Part shown: positions 39,343 through 49,772 of the stretch, one piece after another | Numbering within the stretch: position 1 is the stretch's first letter | How the letters are laid out: each line of letters opens with the position of its first letter | NCBI RefSeq assembly: GCF_002811925.1 | Contig: NZ_NPDS01000001.1 | Location: forward strand, 587,001 to 651,000 | DNA: 64,000 nucleotides | Origin: Leptospira barantonii | GTDB lineage: Bacteria; Spirochaetota; Leptospiria; Leptospirales; Leptospiraceae | Direction of reading: 5' to 3' | Notes under the pieces: model-generated | Seen by the model: only the letters and a program-made list of their open reading frames with translations | Told to the model about the DNA's origin: nothing | Databases searched by the model: none | Program-made: the position numbers and the translations under genes

Positions 39343-40635
39343 TCAATTCGTGGCAGGGAAAACTTCGGAAGTAACCGGAGTCAGATACCAATCTTGGTTC
39401 GTGTTTCCGGAGGATTCATACCAAGGTTTGAAAGAAGGATACGATTTACGAATATCCGTGCTTTCATAAGGCCAGAGGAAATTTCCGGGAACCAAAAGCG
39501 CCCATGGAAATCCGGTAGAATCCAGATAGAGATCCTTTCCGTTCGCGTCGAAATATCTTTTCGGAAAGTGAATCTCCTTATTGGTGTTGATGACTTTTAC
39601 GAACGTATCATACGGAGCGGGTCCTAAACTCACGCGATTGATCGCGTTTTGTAAGATCACTTCTAAGTTCGCCGATTTTCCTTTTTTGAAAACCGTATTC
39701 GATCTGGAAGAGTTCGAGTTTTGGATCGTCGTATTGGATCTAGGAAGAATTTCCAGAGAAGAAATCGCAGAATCGTTTCCGCCCGTATTGGATTCCACGG
39801 TGGTTCCGTCGAAACCGTATCTTGTCAAAGCGTATGAAGATGCGGTAACTCCCGGAATCGTAAGATGAAGAGTGTGGTTGTAACCCGCGCCCTTCGCTAC
39901 GTGAACGAAGTTTGCGCGCACTCTTGACACTTCACCTTTCGCGTTCCAATCCTCTTCAAAGACGACTCTTGCGTTGTAATCGTTAAAGTCCGCGTCCCCT
40001 TGTGCGGGATATAAGTCTTCGAAAGAAATCGTATAATAACCTTCGGTCGGATAACGGAACGTAGACGCACGAGTCGCGTCGTTGGGATATGCGTCGTCTT
40101 TGTCCGCAATTCCGTCCCCGTCGCTATCGGGATAAGCTACGTTGCTGTTCCCCTTGATGACCACGGTGATTCTTCTGGAAATGCTGTAAGAATTGATGAT
40201 TTCGATTTCGGCTTCGTAGAGTTGTCCGAAAGCTTCCACTTTCAGAAAAACCTTACGAGTCGCTTCGTCGATGGTGAAACTTCCCTTAACTTCCCCGTTT
40301 TCGGAAGTGGCCGCTCTGAAGATGGACTTCTGCGCGGTGTTATCTATATTAAAAATTTGTACTAAACTTCCGGAAATCGGAGATTCCGGACTCAGAACCT
40401 GAATGTTTACGTTCACCGTTTTGGTCGTATCGAACACGAAATCCACGGGTGCTGTTTCGTCGTTGATCACGATGCTAAATGGTTGTTCTCCGTCCGGAGC
40501 CGCGGAAGGATTGGGCTGAGTTGCGCTTAAAAGCCAAAGAAGGTTGGGATCCTGCGAGTTCGTGCAGGCATTCGCTCCAAAAAGAAGAACCCCTCCCACC
40601 AGAACCACACTCGCTAATTTTAGAAAGCCTTTCAT
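39343..40635 (-). CDS. lruC: LruC lipoprotein
   Basis: About 430 residues. Signal peptide with lipobox LLFGANAC, N-terminal beta domain, a Ca-binding-like DSDGDGIADKDDAYPND loop near residue 170, then the LruC domain: YPTEGYYTISFEDLYPAQGDADFNDYNARVVF and downstream beta strands ending SEVFPATN. LruC is an antigen known from leptospiral uveitis and an outer-membrane lipoprotein of pathogenic species. ATG at 40635 is chosen because GGAGGG lies just upstream. Monocistronic with its own terminator. Confidence 0.9.
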   Translation of the reverse strand: MKGFLKLASVVLVGGVLLFGANACTNSQDPNLLWLLSATQPNPSAAPDGEQPFSIVINDETAPVDFVFDTTKTVNVNIQVLSPESPISGSLVQIFNIDNTAQKSIFRAATSENGEVKGSFTIDEATRKVFLKVEAFGQLYEAEIEIINSYSISRRITVVIKGNSNVAYPDSDGDGIADKDDAYPNDATRASTFRYPTEGYYTISFEDLYPAQGDADFNDYNARVVFEEDWNAKGEVSRVRANFVHVAKGAGYNHTLHLTIPGVTASSYALTRYGFDGTTVESNTGGNDSAISSLEILPRSNTTIQNSNSSRSNTVFKKGKSANLEVILQNAINRVSLGPAPYDTFVKVINTNKEIHFPKRYFDANGKDLYLDSTGFPWALLVPGNFLWPYESTDIRKSYPSFKPWYESSGNTNQDWYLTPVTSEVFPATN

Positions 40636-40860
40636 CGATCCCTCCGGCATGTAGCCTTAACGAGTTTTATTCTCGCATGGGGCCAAAGGAGAGACAATAA
40701 TCCGAAGTGACTATTTTGTTAAGCGAACAGGTATAAAGCGAAATGAGAAATTTATTTCATAACTGACGAAAAGCTGGCTTTTAGTGACGAAAAAAAATTC
40801 TTACGACTTTTTATAAAAACGTATTCAAAAAACGTTTTATATCGTCGTTGTTCTTCGGAA

Positions 40861-40876
40861 GTTTAGCCGGCTAAAC
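40861..40876. repeat. Perfect 16-base palindrome
   Basis: GTTTAGCCGGCTAAAC is exactly self-complementary and lies 14 bases beyond the HDOD gene stop. It has no T-run on either side. It may be a stem contributing to termination, or a protein-binding site. Confidence 0.45.
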
Positions 40877-40889
40877 TCGTTCGCCGATT

Positions 40890-42416
40890 TTATCTCGTAC
40901 TCGCGAGAAAGTTTTCGAGCGCCTTGGTTCTGAAAGAATGGAAATCTCCCGAACTTCCGAACTTGCAGAACTGGAGAATCTTTTCCGGAATCTCGCTGTA
41001 CTTCGCTTCCTCGTTGTTGATCTTGATCATCATATCTCCGATATAGATCGGATAGATGTAAGGCGCGAATTCCTCGTCCACACTCAACGGTCTGTGATGG
41101 TATTCCATCGCCTTTGCGTAAATGTCCGGGAAGTTCCATTTTTCGGCGATCAGCGCGCCGACTTTTGTATGAGTAATTCCTAATGCGGCTTCTTCCATCG
41201 AAACGGCGGATGCGATTTCCTTGGAAGCCGAGATTTTGCCGATGCTCTTCATCGTTCTTTCTTCCAAGGAAAGAAGGATGATTTCTCCGATGTCGTGTAA
41301 CAATGCGGCGGACATCAGGTTGCTTACCGTGTCCTTGGGAAGATTCATCCTGTTCGCGACAAGTTTGCAATAGAACGCGCACTGATTCGATTTTTCCCAG
41401 ATGGAAAGAAACGCGGGGAACTTATCTTCCAAGATCTGTTTGGTTCCGAGTGAATAAAGAAGTTGATTGAGTTCTTTGAGTCCGATGAGTTGGATCGCTC
41501 TGTCCAAGGATTCCACTTTGTTCGCTCGGATGAACGCGGCGGAATTTGCAAGTTTTAGAATATTCGCGGAAAGAGCCACGTCCTTCTTGATCGTTTCCGC
41601 GATTTGTCCGATGGAAGAATTCGGTCTTTCGATCATCGCTTGGATATCTTGGATCGACTTCGGAAACGTCGGAAGTCCGTCTATGTTCTTGATGATGTCC
41701 TGAGTCTTTTGTAACTGAAGATTCTCTTTCGTGATGTTGAGAGGAATGTCTATGATTACGCTCGTGTTGTTTCCTTGACTTTCGATCTTATAAGAGGTGG
41801 CGGAAAGTCCGTCGTTCTTCAACATGATCAGCGACATGATCAGTCCGAGTCCCGCGCCTTCGGTTTCGTCGCCGGCTTCCATAAACGCTTCCGCGAGATC
41901 GCTGTAAACTTTTGACTTCTCGATTCTTTGATTGATTCTTTCCACTTCGGTAGGACTGAGTTTGACGTTGTTCATCACTCGGATGCGAATCATGTCCTTG
42001 TTGTGGATAAAGGAAACTAGAACTACGAAATTATTCTTAAAAAGAAGTTCTTCGTATTTTTCCTTGTTATCGATGTATTTCTTTTTGAAACCTAAAATCT
42101 TTTGTTTATAAACTTCGGGGTTGTGAATGTCGGCTTCCATCTCGCGGAAATAAATTCTTTTGATGTTCGCCTTGATCGAGTTGGCGATCGTTTCCTTTAA
42201 GGTCGCGAACACGGAGTCCCTTACGTAGATGATATCGAGCTGTAACAGATAACGATCCAAGGTTCTGCTGATGATCGAATCCACGTTCTCGGTGAGATTG
42301 TGAAATCTATAATGAACGGGAGAATTTTCGAGTACTGGATGATTGAGATCTTTCAGATTGCTGTAGAGACCGAGGTCTCTATGATGATGGAGCTCTAACG
42401 TTTTGCTCTGACTCAT
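40890..42416 (-). CDS. HATPase-like domain fused to HDOD domain
   Basis: 508 residues, soluble. The N-terminal half (about 60-230) looks like a GHKL-type ATPase: [13 protein letters not shown] (N-box-like), [11 protein letters not shown] and the G-box [18 protein letters not shown]. The C-terminal half (about 245-470) is an HDOD domain: [69 protein letters not shown]. The HDOD keeps a HD pair, which is often lost in this family. Probably a signalling scaffold or regulated enzyme; its partner is not visible. Start at ATG 42416. Confidence 0.82.
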   Translation of the reverse strand: MSQSKTLELHHHRDLGLYSNLKDLNHPVLENSPVHYRFHNLTENVDSIISRTLDRYLLQLDIIYVRDSVFATLKETIANSIKANIKRIYFREMEADIHNPEVYKQKILGFKKKYIDNKEKYEELLFKNNFVVLVSFIHNKDMIRIRVMNNVKLSPTEVERINQRIEKSKVYSDLAEAFMEAGDETEGAGLGLIMSLIMLKNDGLSATSYKIESQGNNTSVIIDIPLNITKENLQLQKTQDIIKNIDGLPTFPKSIQDIQAMIERPNSSIGQIAETIKKDVALSANILKLANSAAFIRANKVESLDRAIQLIGLKELNQLLYSLGTKQILEDKFPAFLSIWEKSNQCAFYCKLVANRMNLPKDTVSNLMSAALLHDIGEIILLSLEERTMKSIGKISASKEIASAVSMEEAALGITHTKVGALIAEKWNFPDIYAKAMEYHHRPLSVDEEFAPYIYPIYIGDMMIKINNEEAKYSEIPEKILQFCKFGSSGDFHSFRTKALENFLASTR

Positions 42417-42983
42417 ATACTTTGATTCTTCCGGTTGCGTTCTTTTCTTGTCAAGTCATCGGAATTTCTTCGCAAGAAATCTTGGAAAAATATTTCCAAT
42501 TCTATTCTATTTTTTCGATATAGGAAATAAATTCTTTGTTTAAATTTTAACATTTTATTCCGTCTCATCACGAATCTCCGATCCGATAGCCGTTCTTCAT
42601 TTATCTTCCTTCATTCGATCCAAGGTAGTTTTCTTTGACGTTCGTTCCTTATCGGAATCGAAATCCAAAACAACTCGATAATCTTCTTGAAGAACTCGTC
42701 CATTTCCATGTCTCATTAAAAAATCGACGGATAACGTCTAACGTTAGGGAGATTTGCTGAATTCTTAAACGGATTCGACGGAAACTTTGGAAGGCTTTCG
42801 ATTCTCCCCAAAAAGGGGGATCGGGGGAACGTCTTCGAAGAGGTCTTGGGTCTCTTAAGGGACAGACAAAAGGGCCTCATAAAAGAATTGCTTTCCGATT
42901 CCGCGATGATAGAATGAGGCCGCCCGAATCGGGCTCGTTTCCCGAAAAAAAATCTCTGTAACTAGATTAAGGAGCTACTTCCG
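42417..42983. other. Intergenic region with structured leader before aldehyde dehydrogenase
   Basis: 566 bases between divergent genes, without a convincing coding frame. The right half could fold: GGCCTCAT (42873-42880) is exactly complementary to ATGAGGCC (42914-42921), immediately followed by the hairpin GCCCGAATCGGGC (42922-42934), about 50 bases before the aldehyde dehydrogenase ATG. It may be a cis-regulatory leader or small RNA; no known riboswitch class is recognised. Confidence 0.45.
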
Positions 42984-44465
<1,482 letters not shown>

Positions 44466-44517
44466 TCGGATAAGAATATCGGGGATTCGATTTCGAATCG
44501 AATTCCCTTGAATTTTG

Positions 44518-44565
44518 AAATCCTTTGAGACTTCGCCTTCGGGCCTTGTTTCAAAGGATTTTTTA
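44518..44565 (+). terminator. Intrinsic terminator of the aldehyde dehydrogenase gene
   Basis: AATCCTTTGA (44519-44528) pairs exactly with TCAAAGGATT (44551-44560), with an inner GCC-TTCG-GGC tetraloop hairpin, then a run of T. It lies 53 bases after the stop. Confidence 0.92.
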
Positions 44566-44597
44566 TTGGAAAAACATCGGAAGAGAATCGGAGGTTT

Positions 44598-45503
44598 ATG
44601 TCTAAACGTTTTTTGCTGAATGGAATTTTAGGATTTATATTCTTTCTTTTTATCGCTTGTATCGGAGGAGCTTGGTATTTTGCGGAAGTATTGCTTCATC
44701 CAAGACCGCCGCACAAATGCAAACCGGAACATTACATTTTTTGCAACGATCCGAAAGCGGATCTGGACTTAAATTACGAAAACGTAAAATACAAAACCTC
44801 GGACGGGATGGAAATCTCCGCTTGGTGGGTTCCTGCGAATCGCCCGAGCGATAAGGTTATGATTTCGATTCATGGAAGAGGTGCGACAAGAAGAGAAGGT
44901 CTGCGTTATGTGAAATTGTTCCACGATCAGGGAATCAACGTGATTCTTCCCGATCTAAGAAACTGCGGAGAAAGTCAAAAGTCCTTTAGTTCCATGGGAT
45001 TTCACGAACGAAAGGATCTGCAAGCGACCTTGGATTTCGTAAAGAACAAGGGAATGAAGTCCACGGGCATTCTCGGGTTTTCCATGGGAGCCGCGACCTC
45101 CATTCTTTTTATGGCGGAACAACCCGAGATCAAGATCGGAATTTTTGATTCCGGCTTTGCGGACTTCGTCGAAGTGGTTTCTTTCGTCGCCAAACGCGAC
45201 TTCGGTTTACCGAAATATCCTTTGCTTCCTTTTGTGATTTTCTTTTACGAAACGAGGGGGAATTTGGAAACGGACGATCTTTCTCCCGAAAAGGTAATCG
45301 GATCGATTTCTCCAAGACCTGTTTTGATCTTTCACGGAACCGCGGATAACGGAGTTCCTTACGAACACGGGCTTCGTTTGGAAAAGGCGGCCAAGGAACC
45401 GAAAGAATTGGTAACCGTGGAAGGCGGAGAACATACAAAACTCTGGCAGAAAGACGAAAAACTCGTCTCTTCGAAGATTCTTCAGTTAATTCAAAAATTA
45501 TGA
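44598..45503 (+). CDS. Alpha/beta hydrolase with N-terminal membrane anchor
   Basis: 301 residues. One membrane segment (about 7-30), then an alpha/beta hydrolase: SIHGRGATRREG oxyanion region, DLRNCGES, nucleophile elbow GFSMGA with Ser162, acid in FHGTADNGVPYEHG, and the final His in EGGEHTKLW. Resembles BAAT/YqkD-like serine hydrolases; acyl esters are likely substrates. It follows the aldehyde dehydrogenase but is separated by a terminator. ATG after GGAGG. Confidence 0.88.
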   Translation: MSKRFLLNGILGFIFFLFIACIGGAWYFAEVLLHPRPPHKCKPEHYIFCNDPKADLDLNYENVKYKTSDGMEISAWWVPANRPSDKVMISIHGRGATRREGLRYVKLFHDQGINVILPDLRNCGESQKSFSSMGFHERKDLQATLDFVKNKGMKSTGILGFSMGAATSILFMAEQPEIKIGIFDSGFADFVEVVSFVAKRDFGLPKYPLLPFVIFFYETRGNLETDDLSPEKVIGSISPRPVLIFHGTADNGVPYEHGLRLEKAAKEPKELVTVEGGEHTKLWQKDEKLVSSKILQLIQKL

Positions 45504-45509
45504 TATTCT

Positions 45510-45546
45510 AAAATTCTCCGCTACCGATCGGAAGCGGAGAATTTTG
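45510..45546. terminator. Bidirectional intrinsic terminator
   Basis: AAAATTCTCCGCT (45510-45522) and AGCGGAGAATTTT (45533-45545) form a perfect 13-base stem with a 10-base loop. It stands between the convergent hydrolase and tpx genes and serves both. Confidence 0.93.
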
Positions 45547-45578
45547 TTCGAAAGGGAATTCTATTTTTGTAATATCTC

Positions 45579-46094
45579 TTAAAGCGCCGCGTTTGCCGCG
45601 GCAAGCGCCGCCGCGTAATTCGGTTCCGTTCCGATTTCGGGAACCAATTCCACATAACGCACCGTATCCGTTTTATCCACTACGAACACCGCTCTTGCCG
45701 AAAGTCCTTTTAACGGACCGTCCGCGATATGAGTTCCGTACGCTTTCGAAAACGAAAAGTCTCTGTACTGAGAACCTGTGACGAGATTGGGAGAATCGAT
45801 TCCTTCCGTGGAACAAAAACGTTTCATCGCGAACGGAAGATCTCCGGAGATGATTAAGGTTGCGATTCCGGAAAGTCCCGCCGCTTTTTCGTTAAACACT
45901 TTGGTTTCGATCGCGCAAACGGAAGTGTCCAAACTTGGAACGGCCACGAGAATTTTCACTTTTCCCGCATAGTCTTTGAGACCGAATTCGGAAAGATCCT
46001 GTTTGATCGCTTTGAATTCGGGTGCCTTATCGCCGGGAGCGGGAACTTTACCTTCGAGCGGAATCGGATTGCCTTTGAGTGTGACTTGTGCCAT
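45579..46094 (-). CDS. tpx: Thiol peroxidase Tpx
   Basis: 171 residues, the normal Tpx length. An atypical 2-Cys peroxiredoxin that reduces hydroperoxides with thioredoxin. Peroxidatic Cys60 is in VPSLDTSVC and resolving Cys94 in [18 protein letters not shown] and the C-terminal region are typical. The Ala-rich end ([13 protein letters not shown]) is normal for the family. ATG preceded by a weak AGG site. Divergent from the ilv leader. Confidence 0.96.
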   Translation of the reverse strand: MAQVTLKGNPIPLEGKVPAPGDKAPEFKAIKQDLSEFGLKDYAGKVKILVAVPSLDTSVCAIETKVFNEKAAGLSGIATLIISGDLPFAMKRFCSTEGIDSPNLVTGSQYRDFSFSKAYGTHIADGPLKGLSARAVFVVDKTDTVRYVELVPEIGTEPNYAAALAAANAAL

Positions 46095-46194
46095 TTGGGT
46101 TTTCCTAAGTAAGATTGGATTTAAGGAATAGAATTAAAAAATTGCTTGCAAAAGGAAAGAAGTTTCCGGCAAGTTGGAGGCAGAACTCATTTTT

Positions 46195-46302
46195 ATGAAT
46201 CTCAACCGCGTAGCAAAACAAGTATCTCTTAGCGTCACCGTCATGGTGTGGCTCGTGCTTGTGGTGGTCGTCTGGCCACCGGGACCCCGCTTTACGCTGT
46301 AG
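46195..46302 (+). CDS. Leader peptide of the ilv-trp operon (attenuation)
   Basis: A 35-residue open frame from ATG 46195 to TAG 46300-46302. It starts MNLNRVAKQVSLSV and then contains the striking run VMVWLVLVVVVW, followed by PPGPRFTL. Ten Val, several Leu and two Trp codons are concentrated before a terminator hairpin, exactly as in attenuation leaders of branched-chain and tryptophan operons. GGAGG lies 14 bases upstream, a rather long gap. Slow translation through Val/Leu or Trp codons would prevent the terminator. The operon it controls makes branched-chain precursors and anthranilate, matching both codon types. Confidence 0.85.
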   Translation: MNLNRVAKQVSLSVTVMVWLVLVVVVWPPGPRFTL

Positions 46303-46370
46303 AGATTTACTTCAGGCGCAATCCTAAGAAAAGCCTCCTCCGGTGTAAAGCCGGGGGAGGCTTTTTTATT
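46263..46370 (+). promoter_or_regulatory. Transcription attenuator of the ilv-trp operon
   Basis: A hairpin GGTGG/CCACC (46263-46280) overlaps the Val-Trp codons and would be the pause hairpin or part of an antiterminator. The terminator is AAGCCTCCTCCGG (46331-46343) against CCGGGGGAGGCTT (46351-46363) with one G-T pair, followed by a T-run. It ends 57 bases before the ilvB ATG. Alternative pairings were not computed. Confidence 0.88.
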
Positions 46371-46426
46371 TTAAGGCGGTCGTTTGGAATGAGATCGGAA
46401 TCAAAAAGTTCGCAAGGAAACGAGTT

Positions 46427-48109
46427 ATGAATATAAACGGAGCGGAATTGATCATTCGATTTTTGGAATATGCAGGAATCGAAATCGTGGCAGGTATTCC
46501 GGGAGGCGCAAGTCTTCCCATCTACGACGCGTTACACGGAAGTAAGATCCGCCATATTCTCGCGAGACACGAACAAGGCGCGGGTTTTATCGCGGGTGGA
46601 ATGGCGAGGGCGAGCGGCAAACCCGCCGTTTGTATCGCTTCTTCCGGTCCCGGTGTTACGAACTTAATCACCGCGATCGCTGACGCGAAGATGGATTCGA
46701 TTCCGTTGATCGCGATCACGGGTCAGGTTCCCGTTTCGTTGATCGGAACCGATGCGTTTCAAGAGATAGACACTTTGAGTCTGTCGATCCCCGTCACAAA
46801 AAGAAGTTATCTCGTAAAAAACGCGGAGGATCTGATCACCATTCTTCCCCAAGCTTGGAAAACCTCGATCGAGGGAAGGCCCGGCCCCGTTTGGATCGAC
46901 GTTCCCAAGGACGTGGCCTCAGCAAGGATAGAATGGGACGAACAAAAAGAAAAAGAATTCTGGAATATTCAAAAAACTGAATTTATTTTGAAGATCGAAA
47001 AAAACTGGAAGGCCGATTTCGCGAGAATGTTGTCCGAATCGAAACGACCCGTTTTTTACATCGGAGGCGGTCTCAACCGCCCTTTATCCGCTGAACTTTT
47101 CGGAATTCTTCAGGAACGTTTGAACTTTCCCGTGGTTTCCACGTTGATGGGACTCGGAATCTGCAAGGACGATCATCCTGAATTTTTGGGAATGCTCGGA
47201 ATGCACGGTTCCAGAGCCACGAACCTTGCTTTGGAAGAAGCCGATCTTTTGATCGCGCTCGGAGTTCGTTTCGACGATCGCGCCACCGGTAAGTTGAACG
47301 AGTTTTGTCCGAACGCGAAAATCGTTCACGTCGACATAGACGCGACCGAAATCGGTAAATTAAAAAATCCTAATTTATATTTGAAACACGAGATCGAGGA
47401 TTTTATCAGACAGATTCTGGAAGAGGAATATTCTTCCGTATATGTCGCCAAGGAAGAATGGTTGGATCGCGTTCAAACCTTGAAGACGTTATACGACTTT
47501 CCGATGCCCGATGAAAAAGATTTCTTACATCCTTTTAAGATCCTCAAGGACGTGGGAGAAATTTTAAAAGATAAGGCGATCGTGACCACGGATGTGGGTC
47601 AGCATCAGATGTGGGCCGCTCAATACTATCCGTTTCAAAAACAAGGATCTTTGCTGACCTCGGGGGGACTTGGAACGATGGGTTTCGGACTTCCCACCGC
47701 GATCGGAGCCGCTCTTGTTTCGCCCGGAAAAAGAATCGTTTGTGTTTCGGGAGACGGTTCGATTCTGATGAACGTTCAGGAACTCGATACGTTACGCGAG
47801 CTCGATCTGGACGTTACCGTTCTTCTGATGAACAACGGACATTTGGGGTTGGTAAGACAACAACAGGAATTGTTTTTCTCGTCCCGTTTCTCCGCGTCTC
47901 GATTTTCGATGCCGACGAATTTCTTAAAGATCGCGTCCTCGTTCGGAATTCCTTCGTTCTCTTTAAACGGAGAATCTTCCCCATACGAAGTTTTGGAGGA
48001 GGCTTTGAACCGCAAAGGGCCTTCCTTCGTGATGTTGCAGGTCGCTCCCGAGTTACACGTTCTTCCCATGGTTCCGCCCGGTAAGCCGAACCGCGAGATG
48101 ATCCATTAA
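46427..48109 (+). CDS. ilvB: Acetolactate synthase, large subunit
   Basis: 560 residues. Thiamine diphosphate enzyme joining pyruvates, or pyruvate and 2-oxobutyrate, in valine, leucine and isoleucine synthesis. N-terminal GIPGGASLPIYDAL with RHEQGAGFIAGGMARASGKPA (catalytic Glu near 48), the FAD-binding middle domain with LGMLGMHGSRATNLAL, and the C-terminal cofactor motif GDGSILMNVQEL to MNNGHLGLVRQQQELF are present. Starts at ATG 46427 with AAGGAAA upstream. First structural gene behind the attenuator; needs the small subunit encoded next. Confidence 0.95.
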   Translation: MNINGAELIIRFLEYAGIEIVAGIPGGASLPIYDALHGSKIRHILARHEQGAGFIAGGMARASGKPAVCIASSGPGVTNLITAIADAKMDSIPLIAITGQVPVSLIGTDAFQEIDTLSLSIPVTKRSYLVKNAEDLITILPQAWKTSIEGRPGPVWIDVPKDVASARIEWDEQKEKEFWNIQKTEFILKIEKNWKADFARMLSESKRPVFYIGGGLNRPLSAELFGILQERLNFPVVSTLMGLGICKDDHPEFLGMLGMHGSRATNLALEEADLLIALGVRFDDRATGKLNEFCPNAKIVHVDIDATEIGKLKNPNLYLKHEIEDFIRQILEEEYSSVYVAKEEWLDRVQTLKTLYDFPMPDEKDFLHPFKILKDVGEILKDKAIVTTDVGQHQMWAAQYYPFQKQGSLLTSGGLGTMGFGLPTAIGAALVSPGKRIVCVSGDGSILMNVQELDTLRELDLDVTVLLMNNGHLGLVRQQQELFFSSRFSASRFSMPTNFLKIASSFGIPSFSLNGESSPYEVLEEALNRKGPSFVMLQVAPELHVLPMVPPGKPNREMIH

Positions 48110-48145
48110 AATATTAGAATATTAAAACATAGAATAGGAGTTCAT

Positions 48146-48472
48146 ATGACGTTTCAGGAAAACAAAAAGGAAAAGAATTATACATATAACATCGCGTCCG
48201 AAGAGGGCGCCGGGGCGATTCTGCGTTTGATCGGGATCTTATCGCGCAAGTCGATCAATTGGAAGGATTGGCGCCTCTGGCGCAACATAGAGAACAAAAC
48301 CCAAGACATTCATATCGTGATTCAAACCGGGGAACCGGAAAAAATTCTGAACTTGTTCCGGAGCATTCCGGAAATAACAGGGGTCCACTATGTCGAATCG
48401 GATTTCGAATCTGAAACAATACCTCAACTCTCTGCCGGAAAAACCGGAGAGCAACCCGTTTCCGTTATGTGA
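48146..48472 (+). CDS. ACT-domain protein, probable acetolactate synthase small subunit
   Basis: 108 residues, about the size of the short IlvM-type regulatory subunit. A single ACT domain: NIASEEGAGAILRLIGILSRKSINWKDWRLW, TQDIHIVIQTGEPEKILNLF, ITGVHYVES. Its place directly after ilvB supports regulation of acetolactate synthase by branched-chain amino acids. ATG at 48146 with AGGAG seven bases upstream. Its last 27 codons overlap the trpE frame. Confidence 0.82.
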   Translation: MTFQENKKEKNYTYNIASEEGAGAILRLIGILSRKSINWKDWRLWRNIENKTQDIHIVIQTGEPEKILNLFRSIPEITGVHYVESDFESETIPQLSAGKTGEQPVSVM

Positions 48473-49772
48473 AGAGGAAACGGAATCATTTCTATTTCGC
48501 TTAACAAAAAAGTATTCCGGATGTTTTCTTTTGGAAAGTCATCCGGGATATCCGGATAATTACCGTTATTCGATCTTCGGCTTTGCGCCTTCCTTTCGCT
48601 TTCGGGGTTATCCCGGAAAACTGGTCCTCGACCGAGAAACCATTCCGGTTTCCAATCCTTACAAAACCCTTAGGGAATTATTTCCCACAAAGCGGGATTC
48701 CAAAAAATACCGGGGCGGTCTTGTGGGTTATCTCGGTTACGATTCTTCGGTTCTTTTCGAACCCGTAACCGATCTGCGTCCACGCGAAGGATATCCTCTA
48801 TTCTCTTTCGGTTTGTATCTGGACGGGATCGTGATCGACCATCTCACGGGTTCCGCGGAATACTTTTACTATTCCCAAAATCGAATCGAGGAATTGATCT
48901 CCTTATCGGAATCGAAAGAAGAAGTTCTTCGCGACACAGCGGTCAGTTCCTTGGGATTCTCCAAAACAAAAGAAGAATATTCTAATATGTTTGATCGTAC
49001 GCGAGAAGAGATTCTCGCCGGGAACACGTTTCAGTGTCAGATCGGTTTCGAAGAAAAATTCGAGATCGAGGGAAGTCTCGTTCCGATTTACGGAAATTTA
49101 AAAAAGGGAAACCCTTCCCCTTATCTTTTCTTTTACAAGGACGAAGAAATCGAAATGTTCGGTTCGAGTCCGGAGCTTTTGTTTTCTCATAAGGATAGAA
49201 TCGCAGAAACGTATCCGCTTGCCGGAACGTATCCGAGAGGCGCAAGTCCAGAAGAAGACAAGATTCTGACCGGAAAATTGTTAAGCGACAAAAAGGAAAT
49301 CGCCGAACATTCCATGTTGATCGATCTACACCGAAACGATTTGAGCCGAGTTTGCGAAAGAGGAACGGTGCGACTCAGAAAAGAATTCGAAATTCTGAAG
49401 TTCGCACACGTGCAACACATCACGAGCGAGGTTTTCGGAATTCTAAAGGTGGACGAGGATTCTTTCGGAGGACTCGAATCCGTATTTCCCGCCGGAACGT
49501 TGACCGGAGCGCCGAAGGTGGAATCCGTCAAACTGATCCGCAAAACGGAAGGGGACGATCGCGGACCCTACGGAGGAGTTCTCGGATATTTCTCTTTGGA
49601 CGGAAGTTCCCAGTTCTGCATATTAATCCGAAGTCTTTACAGATCGGGGACGAGGGCGTATTCGAGGGCGGCTTCGGGTATCGTTTTGGATTCCCAGAAA
49701 GAATTAGAATATCAAGAAATTCTAAATAAACTCAAGGCAGTCAGAAGATCCATGGAGGAATTCCTAAGATGA
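48390..49772 (+). CDS. trpE: Anthranilate synthase component I
   Basis: 460 residues, chorismate-binding family. The Trp-feedback motif LLES is present (CFLLESHPG), and YPLAGTYPRG has Ala where PabB enzymes have Lys, favouring anthranilate over aminodeoxychorismate synthesis. Catalytic blocks HSMLIDLHRNDLSRVC, VQHITSEVFG, FPAGTLTGAPKV and YGGVLGYFSLDG are intact. The ATG at 48390 has AGGGG six bases upstream but lies 83 bases inside the preceding ACT gene. Overlaps trpG by 4 bases, so the two subunits are coupled. Confidence 0.9.
   Translation: MSNRISNLKQYLNSLPEKPESNPFPLCEEETESFLFRLTKKYSGCFLLESHPGYPDNYRYSIFGFAPSFRFRGYPGKLVLDRETIPVSNPYKTLRELFPTKRDSKKYRGGLVGYLGYDSSVLFEPVTDLRPREGYPLFSFGLYLDGIVIDHLTGSAEYFYYSQNRIEELISLSESKEEVLRDTAVSSLGFSKTKEEYSNMFDRTREEILAGNTFQCQIGFEEKFEIEGSLVPIYGNLKKGNPSPYLFFYKDEEIEMFGSSPELLFSHKDRIAETYPLAGTYPRGASPEEDKILTGKLLSDKKEIAEHSMLIDLHRNDLSRVCERGTVRLRKEFEILKFAHVQHITSEVFGILKVDEDSFGGLESVFPAGTLTGAPKVESVKLIRKTEGDDRGPYGGVLGYFSLDGSSQFCILIRSLYRSGTRAYSRAASGIVLDSQKELEYQEILNKLKAVRRSMEEFLR

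Noticed and set aside
46248..46430. Open frame of 60 codons overlapping the ilv leader
   Set aside because: It is in another frame across the leader peptide and the terminator stem, has no ribosome site, and its product is unlike any protein; the Val/Leu-rich frame at 46195 explains the region better.
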